Shown piece by piece: positions 1 to 9,502 of a stretch of DNA of 64,000 nt. The translations under genes and the position numbers were made by a program. Positions within the stretch are counted from its first letter, which is position 1, and every line of letters starts with the position of its first letter. Below the pieces are notes generated by a model that was not told where the DNA came from, made no database searches, and saw only the letters and a program-made list of their open reading frames with translations. Origin of the DNA: Adiantum capillus-veneris (Eukaryota; Streptophyta; Polypodiopsida; Polypodiales; Pteridaceae); contig CM043950.1 of NCBI GenBank assembly GCA_014529385.2, positions 69,558,935 through 69,622,934 on the forward strand. Reading direction: 5' to 3'.

Positions 1-1
1 T

Positions 2-373
2 ATGTCGTCCTCTGATCATCCTAAGTCTGATGGACAAACTAAAAGGATGAACCAAACGTTGGAAGATATGTTGAGGGCTTATATCTCTCACAAACAATTT
101 GATTGGAAAAGGTACCTTCCACAATTAGAGCTTGCCTACAATAGCAAGTATTCTGCTAGTGGATTTAGCCCATTCATGCTGATGTATGCATTTGAGCCCT
201 AATCCCCTATAGCTATTGGCGTATAGAAAGTCAAAGATTGCCAAGTTCGGGATTTCTAAATGCTTGAATTGGCTAAGGATAGTGTAAGGACAGCTTGTGA
301 TTGGGTTACTACCTATGCTAATCAAAGGTGGTCTCCAAGGACTCTTGATGTGGGACAATGGGTCTATTTGTAG
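2..373 (+). pseudogene. Ty3/gypsy integrase C-terminal fragment, decayed
   Basis: An open stretch of 66 codons matches the end of a gypsy integrase core: the SSSDHPKSDGQTKRMNQTLE region corresponds to the family's HPQTDGQTE(R)xNxxLE helix with the catalytic Glu position. It is followed by the conserved WKRYLPQLELAYNS and a GFSPF motif. The same frame continues after TAA at 200-202 through further stops to QRWSPRTLDVGQWVYL, which corresponds to the integrase C-terminal 'GDxVWL' segment, ending about 373. Gag, protease and RT would lie upstream, outside the window. The in-frame stops show it is dead. The family assignment is firm; the end point is approximate. Confidence 0.85.
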
Positions 374-802
374 GCGGTCCTCGTAGCTGAGATATTTTCC
401 TGTGGGTTTGTTTCACTTTGACTTGGACCTTGGTAGCTTTCTTTCGCTTTGGTCAAAGTTTTCCTCTTCAGGGGGGTCCCCATATTATACTCCTCGACTT
501 GGCTCATGTTGCTACACTACGTTTCTCTCTCTTAGTGGTGATCATCACCAAAGAGTTTGACACTAGTTTTTGGTCTCTTTCTATGTAACTCTTCAGCGAC
601 TTGTTCCGTAGTTGGCTACTCTATCAGCTTCCTTTCGACTTGATGGGTGCCATCTCAGCCTTGGTTATCATTACAGTGGTGTTGGACAGGTTGCCGTTTT
701 GTGAGTTTGGCATTCATTCCTTTGAGATTTCTTCTCCTCAAGGTTTGTCAGGATTGTGCCATTTTCCTCGGTAGCTTCACAGCACCAGTTGTTGAGGGGG
801 GG

Positions 803-1018
803 TGTGGAGTTATGTTCACCTTCCAAATGCTTTTCCTCGTGCTTATAGGCTTCTCACCTCATTCAAGTAACCTTCTCTCATTCCTTTAGCTCATGTCAAT
901 ATTTTTGTCTTTATAAAGGTATCTTTACTTGAGCTGTCCTTATGACTTAAATAAATCAAATTCTAAATGACTCTTGTGACATGAGTTTCTGTGTGCTACT
1001 CACTGCATTGTGTGTTCA
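803..1018 (+). repeat. Possible 3' LTR of the gypsy fragment
   Basis: A purine tract (GTTGAGGGGGGG, 791-802) is followed directly by TGTGGAGTTATG, the usual polypurine tract then TG start of an LTR, about 430 bp after the integrase relic. A TATAAA-like sequence lies near 912-917. The CA end is a guess (about 1018), and no second LTR is in the window for comparison, so this stays weak. Confidence 0.25.
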
Positions 1019-2407
1019 AAGTGTTTCAGCCTTGCTCATGAATGAAGATATGTCTTGGACTAACCTACTTTTTGAAGTTATTAAACAGTCTTTTGAATAA
1101 GTTTCCTTCTTATCTTTGTCTTTGTAACCTCATAGTTGGCTTTTTCTGTCTTTTAATCTGGAAAACCCTCTTTTTCATGAAGAAATTGATCAGAGCTTTC
1201 CAAGAGTGGATTAAAACATCAAGCACACTCAAAAAGAAGGGGGAAATCTTAAGGGGTGCATTCAAAGTAGAAAGGCGTACAAATTTGTGAATCCAATTAG
1301 CTAGTTAGTAAATAGGTCCTTTCATTGAAGAGCCTTATGACTTACTTTTCAATTTTCTGTTTTAAGAAGTCTTATTCTAGTTTGTAAATGGTCTCTTCAT
1401 TTAGGGCTTAGAACTTCTCAACTTTTTGTTTTAAAATGCCAATGTGAGTCTTTCACCTTGTTTATATAATTCTTTTGTGAATAAAATGGATTTGAACTTG
1501 CAACTTTTGCCAAAGGCCGACTTTAACCTAATGGTTCTTTTTGTGGTTACTCTTGAACAGTGACATGGGCTCTTCAAGGCCCCTGCTTTTATCTCTTGGA
1601 TTGAAAGATCATTCAAGGGTAAAATTTATGTGTCTTTAAGCCTTGACAAGTCATGTGATTTTGTCTGAGATTAAATGCCCCCCTATTTTATCTTGCAGGG
1701 AACCTTGAAGGAGATTGTAGAGAGAGTTTGTGAAAACAAAGTGTGGTAGAGAGCTCTAGTCATGCATAGTGAGCCAGCATTTTCTGGACACTATCAGCCT
1801 GGTGCATAGTAACACGGATCAGAAACTCCGTTTCCAAAATCACGCATTTCTCGTTTCCTTTATGCCGTTTCTTAATGAGTTTCTGAAGGTTACATACAAA
1901 CTTTAACTATAAGAAGCCAATCCTAATCTGTTCCATTGCAAGCGGTTTCTGTCTTAGATGGCCTTGCCAATCTCGTTCCCATTTCCATGTAACTATGTGC
2001 CTCATTTTTTGACCACCTAGGTTCATAGTTAATTTGGGATTCAGATACTCCCGAAGGAAGAAGAGAATAAAAGAGAGCGTTTGGACATTTTAAGAACGAT
2101 CCGAAGTGACAACGTTGATCTGTCCAATGTGCCTTGAACTCTAGAAGACGGTAGCCCTATCTAGTATGGTATTTCCTTTTGTGCTCATTTGTGATGCCCC
2201 TCTTAGGGGCTTGAGTTAACTTGGCGAGTAGCTTGTACATTCTTCAATATCAAATGTCTATATCTGCAACAACTTGACCCTTGTCCAATTATGGCAGCTT
2301 TCATCTAGGATGATCTACCTAAAGTTCAAGTCAGATTGGGGGAGGGTTTGAGGGCTACCTGTGGTGGGCGTTTAACCCACATGCATGAAGAAAGAGCCTT
2401 TTTTTTT
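1019..2407. other. No recognisable gene
   Basis: Ordinary AT-rich sequence. Short open frames on both strands, for example 82 codons at 1042-1290, show no family motif I recognise. No repeat structure was noticed. Confidence 0.5.
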
Positions 2408-2440
2408 GGGGGGGGGGGGGGGGGGTGGGGGAGGGGGGGG
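2408..2440 (+). repeat. Poly-G run (33 bp, two interruptions)
   Basis: Near-pure guanine run interrupted by single T and A bases and preceded by a short T run. It could form a G-quadruplex. Its exact length is unreliable because such runs are hard to sequence. Confidence 0.9.
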
Positions 2441-4200
2441 AACTGCTCATACCTGTAAGGTGTTTGTGTGAATGTTATTTCCCAAGTCTCTCACCATAGG
2501 TGAAGAGAGTAAAAGGTTGATTTGTTGCTGTGTCAGTCAGTGTGAGCTCTGTTGTATGTGTGTGCACGTGTGTAGAATAGTCCTATCACCCACATGTGTG
2601 TTGGATTAATCATTTAGTTTCCTTGGGATGTTTCTGTGTCTTGAGTTCAACTCCTCGTCGGCTAGATATTTAAGGTCTCTTGGGATAGTTTCCTAGGACA
2701 TTAAAACTCTCTTCTTCTTTTTCTTCTCTCTCAAATTTTTTTTTCTCACATATGAAAGCATGATGCACCTTTTGAAAGAAAAATGTAGAGGTAGAATCCC
2801 TATTTTCGCTGGATTCTCCTAGTAGAAAATCCTCAATGATGCTGAAAGAAAATGTCTCTAATGTACCTCCATAATATCTATTGTGGGCATGTTTCAAATA
2901 GAATCTACAATTGGAAGCATGTGGACTGTTTGATGCACATTTGTTAACTTGGGAAACTTTTAAAATTTGGGGCTAAAAGTATATGCATGTTATTATCCCC
3001 CTATCGTCTAGGAACCCCCAACTTCCGCCAAGCAAGCCATGTGCGCTAACCTCTGCACCTACATGTGATTATTTAAATGTAGGGGATGTGGTGTCTCGCA
3101 AATGTGGGTGGATTTGAAAATTCGGGTCACTTGATTGTCATGATCTACATACCCAAATTTTTACCTCCACCCTTGATCCCATTTGAACATGTCCATATGA
3201 TATTGTGTTGAGGGATAGGGTCCTACAACGCTATATTTTAATTGGGTTGAAGGTTAGGAGCTTACCTTGAAATTATAAATTGCAATTTGTTATGTTTGAT
3301 CTTACCCTAAGGTTGTAAATTGCACCTAGAGAACTTGAAAATCTATGGGGATTAACCTAAGTTCAAGAAAATAAAGTTTCTCGGGTAACTAAGAGAAGCA
3401 AAGGAAGGTGCTCTCAATGGCCTTGAAAGATCGCCACCCTTCATATTGTCTAACAAGGTTAACAATTGAGAAGGACAACAAGGTGGAAATATCGAGTGTG
3501 GAGGAACTTTGGAGCCATGCCATGAGAAAATATGACTTGGTTAATTTTGTTATCAGATTTTCCCAACTCTATTTTGTGTGCTCATATCTCCTTTTATCAT
3601 TGAAATATCATTCAAACACAACCACTCGCAACATATCCATCTCATCCTCAGTGCAAATTGCCTTTTAATGATAGTCGTTGAAGTAGGTAATAGCCAGTAG
3701 TCCACAAATTTGAACTTCAATGTTTGCATTTGCCTATCTTGTTATGTGCTTTTGCCTTCTTTAATTCTTTTGAATTAGCCACCTAGTTCTCCAAGTTTGA
3801 AATCCTCAACTTCCTCTCAACAAACTGAAAGACTTTGATCTATAATAAAGTGTTGCAATGATTGCATACATCCGATGGCATCTTCAATGTTAGCAACCAT
3901 CCACATTGCCTCCATGGATTCGTTCACACGGTCGTAAACGAGGTCACACATCATAAGACACTCTACTGTCTCCTTCTTCCACAAATTCTGTGTCATTGAA
4001 TTTTTGATTATCTATAACCTTTTTTCCACCTTCATTTTGCATTAGAGCTCTTCCTCCTCTATAATCTTGGTGCCTCTAGGCATAGCTTGTTCGGTTGATA
4101 CACCTCCTTTTCCTTCAACTTTTACTACCTTGGCATGCACAATCTACTTACCTTGCATAATCGAGTTACTACATATTATCTATCACCACCTTTTTAATAC
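2441..4200. other. No recognisable gene; one unplaced 59-codon minus ORF
   Basis: No known family was recognised. On the minus strand at 3817-3996 there is a 59-codon ORF starting MTQNLWKKETVECLMMC with a codon-like composition. Upstream in other frames is further protein-like sequence up to about 4100. It could be the remains of an unknown transposase or host gene; no catalytic motif is visible. A pyrimidine-rich stretch lies at 2707-2750. Confidence 0.35.
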
Positions 4201-4740
4201 CTAATACCGCAAATTTAAGCTCTTATCATGTTTTTCAATCATGTTTTCTATTTAAGATTGTATTTCATCTACTATCAGCCTACTTATCATGTTGTTTGTT
4301 TAATGTTTGCTATTGTATTTTCTATATTGGCCTACTATCGTGTTTTTCATCTATTATTGCATTTCTATCTTATAAATTGAGCTAATTTCACATATATCTA
4401 GCTAACTACCTACTATGACTATCTCCTATGAACTATATCTATATCTACTATCCACTATAACTATCTAATATATGTAGCTACTATCTATATGCATAGTGAT
4501 TGCTATATTTTTGTCTTATGTACTATTGTTACCTACTCTATGCATATGCAATGTATTTACATATCTACTAACTATCTGTGTTGTTTATCTATATGTCTTC
4601 TATCTAGCTTACCTATGTAATTATCTCTCTCTGCTATCTACCACAAACATGCTGAATATGTCTATCCTATGTATTTTTATCGGTCTGTACTATTATTTTC
4701 GTTATCCACTAAGACATACACATGTCTTTGCACATTGATG
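4200..4740. repeat. Degenerate CTAT/TATC-rich low-complexity tract
   Basis: Imperfect repeats of ctatc, tacta and atctatc fill this stretch. The 80-codon open frame inside (4496-4738) follows from the composition and is not a gene. Confidence 0.6.
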
Positions 4741-4992
4741 CATATATGTATGTATGTGTGTGGTGCACCATAACTACAAAAGAAAATCCCCATTCCCAAC
4801 TATTGTCATTTCCATTTTTGTTTCTATTTTGTTGATTCCTATAGCTACCCAAACCTCCTTGAAACTTCAATATTTTTCTATTTCTATTCCTATTCTCCAT
4901 CTCTTGTTTCCCATAATTATAATTTGCACAAATAGTCATGCTTATGTGCGGCATTACATGTGTTATTTTGTGTGCATGCATATGCGGGAGTG

Positions 4993-5166
4993 TATGTGTG
5001 CATTTATATGCGTGTGTCAAATTTTATATACCAATTTGTGTGCATTCATATATGTGTTGATATTTTTGTGTGCACTAATTTGTGTGCATTTATATGCGTT
5101 TGTCAAATTTTATATACCAATTTGTGTGCATTCATATATGTGTTGATATTTTCATGTGCACTAATC
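4993..5166. repeat. 86-bp tandem duplication in TG-rich DNA
   Basis: Two adjacent copies of an 86-bp unit containing catttatatgcg, caaattttatatacc and cattcatatatgtgttg. For example the first motif starts at 5001 and 5087. The copies are nearly identical. The surrounding 4740-5340 is TGTG/GCAT-rich. Confidence 0.85.
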
Positions 5167-5334
5167 TCAATGTAATTTAAAGATTGTTGCATTATATAAC
5201 AATTCAAGCGTAAAATTTTTAAAATTAGTGCATGTTTTGCATTTTTGGATGTGCATGTGTATGATTTTATGCGGATTCATTTTATGCATGTGCAAACTTG
5301 TGCATGTTATGTGTGTGTATATGGTTGTGTGTTT

Positions 5335-5420
5335 GCACATAAAGATAGACACACCATTCACATAGATGTTTTTAGAGTTCTTGCAATGATCAAATCCATA
5401 CCAAAACACCAAAGATCATC
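5335..5420 (+). repeat. Interspersed repeat fragment shared with 27240-27330
   Basis: The segment around 'cacatagatgtttttagag', 'ttcttgcaatgatcaaatcc' and the following bases is closely repeated near 27255-27320 ('cacatagacatttttagag'). The repeat boundary is not clear. It lies just before the ORF1 element at 5705 here, and before a (TC)n(AC)n block at the other site. Confidence 0.6.
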
Positions 5421-5498
5421 TCTCACATCAGCAGGTCGTGGCACAGCAACAGGTTGCGGCTGAGGAACAACAACAGGTCGCGGCTGCTCGTCCCAACC

Positions 5499-5522
5499 GG
5501 GGGGGGGGGGGGGGGGGGGGGG
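5499..5522 (+). repeat. Poly-G run (24 bp)
   Basis: Uninterrupted guanines inside a GC-rich stretch (5430-5700) that also holds runs of C and G near 5625-5690. A Q/A/V-rich open frame (QQVVAQQQVAAEEQQQVAAA, 5430-5493) runs into it; the frame beyond is unknowable because the run length is uncertain. Confidence 0.9.
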
Positions 5523-5704
5523 CTCGTGCGATACAGCAAGGGCAGCCTTGACTTTCTGATCTTCTCTCCCTTGCGCGACACAGGGCAGCCGCAAACCGTT
5601 TAGCGCCTTGAGGTAAGGGAGTGGCCCCCCAAGGGGGTTGAGGGGGGGATCCCCCCTTTGGCGGGTAGCTCTCTAACACCCCCCTCTACATACACACCCG
5701 CACC

Positions 5705-6472
5705 ATGACAGGGAAGCAGAAGAAGACTTTTGCTGACATCCTGACACAACCAGATCGCATCCCTCCACCAATCATAAAACCAACAGGATGGGAATCTTAC
5801 CTGCTACAAGAAATGAAGAAACTTCAGAATGAACTCAGTCTTGTCAAACAAGAGCTACAGAAGAAAGAGGAACACATAACAGACCTTCAAACAAAAGTAC
5901 AAGAATTGACAACAAAGCAAAACAACAATGGAAGAATTCCCACAAAAGGTTGAAGAAGACCAAACTACAGCTAAGGTAACTCCACAAAGCTTTTCTGATG
6001 AAGTTTTGTCTGTTATTAAAGAAAAAGAGAGAGTACAGAACATAGAAAGACATATTCGAATTGGAGGTCTTCCCGATGGGTGGGACACGCAAAGGAATGA
6101 AGATGAACAAGCTGAATCTGAATATACTGTAGAGACAGATACACTGACTAAACGAGTGTCTCGGGTGGTCCCCTTCATCGATTTGGGAGAGCCAATGCAT
6201 GTGGAAGTCAAAGGGAAGCAGGCAAAGGTTTTCTACTATGATATGAAAGAAAAGATAGCAGTCATGAAGCAGACAAGGTCATTAAAAGGTACATCCGTTT
6301 GAATATCAGATGAGATGACACCTACCCAACTAAAGAACAGATCAGCAGAACTAGAAAAAGTAAGAGAAGCAAGGAAAAAGGGGAAGTGGGCAGTCTATAG
6401 AGGAGGAAGAGCCATCATTAGAGACTTTGTCAACAAATCATCACCTCAAGAACAGGAGACTAAAGAAACCTG
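5705..6472 (+). pseudogene. LINE-like ORF1 (coiled coil + RNA-binding region), copy 1
   Basis: Two overlapping frames make up one decayed ORF1. The first (5705-5953, 82 aa) carries a leucine-heptad coiled coil (LLQEMKKLQNELSLVKQELQ...). The second (5928-6302) continues with a charged linker and HIRIGGLPDGW, then AKVFYYDMKEKIAVMKQ and LKGTSV. A TGA at 6300-6302 then interrupts it, and the same frame goes on to MTPTQLKNRSAELEKVREAR, GKWAVYRGGRAIIRDF and a stop at 6470-6472. The order coiled coil, RRM-like segment, basic C-terminal domain is that of L1-type ORF1 proteins, RNA-binding trimers of the retrotransposition RNP. The frame change near 5935 and the TGA make it a pseudogene. No ORF2 follows. 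Confidence 0.65.
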
Positions 6473-6678
6473 ATTGCACATCTTTCTTTTCTTTATAGGT
6501 AGAAAGCATGGGTAATACATGTTGTAATGGTAAGCTCATGACCATGGAGCTCTGAGCTACTGAGGTAGTTTTATTTTATTTTCATTTGCTATGATGGAAG
6601 ACAATGTAACCAAAGATGTATTGTGATCTGTCCTATAGGTCAGCTTTGGCCTCAACAGGACGTTAATATATCTTTCTT

Positions 6679-6826
<148 letters not shown>

Positions 6827-7015
6827 GTACTGCTACAAGCTTTGATTAATTAAAACACGGGGTTTCCCCATAAAAAAACTTTCCCTTTTCAACTTGTGGA
6901 GCATTCTTATACTCACTCACCCTCTTTCGACTTATAAACAGTCAGGAACAATGCACCATTTTTCTATTCCCTTATCCAAATTTTTCTTTTAAAGAAGGGG
7001 TTTTTTACACCTTAA

Positions 7016-7045
7016 CCCCCCCCCCCCCCCCCCCCCGCCCCCCCC
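7016..7045 (+). repeat. Poly-C run (about 30 bp, one G)
   Basis: Cytosine run interrupted by a single G and followed by CGCGCG, inside the start of repeat unit 1. Confidence 0.95.
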
Positions 7046-7407
7046 GCGCGTGAGGTGGCTATTTTGTAGTGTGTGCTATTCTTTTCCCCGTGGGAGTATA
7101 CCCTTGTAAAGGGTGCATGGTTAAAATAACATGGTAATCGTTAGGCAACGTGGCGGTTTAAACCCCCTTTATTCTTCTCATCCTACCGAGGACCTCTTCA
7201 CGCCTGTCCTCTCCACCTCTGCCGCATCACCTGTAATCAAATGCCTTTGCACACATGCACAAAAACCTAAAACTTGCATACTCCTAGCCTCCAATGAGGC
7301 GGCCGCATTTGCTTCCCATTTGGAATTGTGCACTGGCGGATCGTGCAGATTGTGGTGGGTGTTACTGCTTGGAGCTCGTCATGATGCCTCAACCTCGCCA
7401 AAACTTC

Positions 7408-7443
7408 TATATAAAGAGGTGGGTGCTTTTTGCCCCTCACTTA
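7408..7443 (+). promoter_or_regulatory. TATA box + conserved CCCCTCACTTA, unit 1
   Basis: TATATAAA at 7408-7415 is followed 25 bp after its start by CCCCTCACTTAGCCTTG (from 7433). The same pair occurs in units 2 and 3. The 21-27 bp spacing fits an RNA polymerase II core promoter with its start site in the CCCCTCACTTA element. Function is inferred from conservation only. Confidence 0.5.
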
Positions 7444-8862
7444 GCCTTGATTGTGTTCAAGTGTGTATATGTGAAAGAGAGGAGTGTGTTTGCTGCCACT
7501 TACTGACTGGTGGACATGGAGCTTGTGGAGAAACCCTTGTAGGTCTGTGATTACCCTGTTTGATTTGTCAATTATATGTACTTTGGCACATTGATGACGT
7601 ACTATACTCTATCAGAATTTCTATCTGCAAATACGAGTTATTGCACTATATTTTGTTTATGCACTGAATTTAGGTGCTGACTTTGTGCTCTGCATAATTA
7701 AAAAATTGGTTTTTTCGTTGGGGACACACAATCCAATGGTTTATGTCATCATTGTTGGGAGTAATTCATCACTATTGCCATGATTGGCGCATACTTTGTA
7801 AAAACTGTTCTTTTCTAAACCCGATATTGTAGCTATCTTATAATGTATAAAGACTCCTGGCACTTAGTCGTATACCATGCACTTCACATTTGAGCTTAAT
7901 AAAGCTTTTGAGGCCAAAATTAGGCTCGCGTTTCTGCATACTAAATCGCCATTTAAGGCCATAAACATTGGCTTGCGTTTTTGGTGACACTTGGAGTAAG
8001 ATGCACCTAACGGGGGGGATTCCTTCACTTACTCGTACTAGCTAGATTGATGTACTAGTTAAATATAGGGGGGCTGGTTTGTATGATATACCCCTTGTGT
8101 CTTCGGGCTATACAATGGAATTTTTGCAAATTTTTTGAGTCAGGGGGTATTGGAAACATTATATGTGAAGATACCCGGCCGACTGGCTCTAGTTACATTC
8201 GATATCTGTTTATTGTTGGGTTGTTGGCATACTGGTGGTGTCTCTTTTGACCCTATGACACATTTTTACTGTTGATTGGGTGTTCTACTGCATACTATGG
8301 TTTGGGTTTTTTATAAAGAAAAGGGGGGTATTGAAAGCACTTGGGGTTTGTTGTTGAAACACCTGTAGGCTGGTTTTGTGGATGAATGGACTGAAAATAG
8401 TAGGATTTTCACATATAAGGCATAGCATCATAACATTTGTCGGTTTTCAGATGTGGTTTTTGTAATTTTTCTCGATTTTTTTTTTCAAAAAAGAGAAGGA
8501 TTGGTACCTCGTTCACAATTTAGTCATATTGATTTCTTTTGTCTTGATATACTTAGCGTGTTGATGCCTAAGCCAAACAACAAGATAATTTTTTGTTGTA
8601 TAACACAGTGTTTTGTGGGGTCTTATCTGATACAGAGGATAGGGCTATTGAGTTATTCTTATTTACCAAAAAAAAAAACAGAGAGAAGGATGGAGGCGGT
8701 AAGAGTGGTACCGTGTGCACTTGCTTGGTTTGGATGAGTTCCTAGACTAATTTTGCTGCATTATGAAAGTACATGACAACATTTCTTTGTAATATATAGT
8801 GTTGTAGGGCTGATGAAAAGGTGAAAAATAATTTGGGGCTGAAATTGGGAGTAAAACACTTG

Positions 8863-8890
8863 GATCGGAAGGGGTGGCGGCCTTCCGATC
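8863..8890 (+). other. Perfect 10-bp hairpin in repeat unit 1
   Basis: GATCGGAAGG (8863-8872), an 8-nt loop and CCTTCCGATC (8881-8890) form a perfect stem. The copy at 21378-21405 keeps the stem with a paired change (G-C to A-T), which supports selection on, or past function of, the structure. Confidence 0.75.
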
Positions 8891-9451
8891 AGAATGATAT
8901 GTATGTAAATGTCTATTTAAGGTTAAAAAAAACGGGTTATAATTACCATACCTATAATTACTACCAAAATTCGCTTGTATCTTAAAGGAGTGATGACCTT
9001 TTTTACAAGCATTAAAATGAACTTAAAAAGAACAAAAACACACCTTTTACTTGACAATACTGGAATTCATGATTACTTTGGACGGTAGTTTTAAGTTAAA
9101 AAGGTTGTAAGTTGGACATGGATAACAATTGATATAGTCCATTGACACCTGTAAAACACATTCAAGGCTAACTTAGTTGAAATGGATGCAGGTGAGGACT
9201 CTGTCCTTTCTTGGAATTTTGTTGGTTTAACTATTGTCCGTCCTTAAATGTACCAGATTCTTACCACTTTATGAACAAAACAACACAGATCAACCTTTGT
9301 ACCGAAACACTAGAATGAGACCTCATTCTTATAGCTATGTACAAAAAATATAGGACTGAGTTGTTTTTGTCCTAACCTTGGTCACTTGTCTAAAGCCAAT
9401 TGTCTTTTGAACTTTTATGCTCATTTGTGTTTATTTATTAAAATAAAACAG

Positions 9452-9452
<1 letters not shown>

Positions 9453-9500
<48 letters not shown>
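9453..9500. repeat. (AC)24 microsatellite
   Basis: Pure dinucleotide run between repeat units 1 and 2. Confidence 0.97.

Positions 9501-9502
<2 letters not shown>

Noticed and set aside
4496-5175. Hydrophobic 'membrane protein' frames
   Set aside because: Low-complexity CTAT and TGTG-rich DNA gives Tyr/Leu/Cys-rich frames by composition; part is a tandem duplication.
5844-6211. Two 118-codon minus-strand frames
   Set aside because: Antisense to the LINE-like ORF1 copy 1, whose coiled coil and RRM-like motifs lie on the plus strand.
7131-7550. 139-codon plus-strand frame
   Set aside because: It overlaps the TATA region of repeat unit 1 and the frame is not kept in units 2 and 3.
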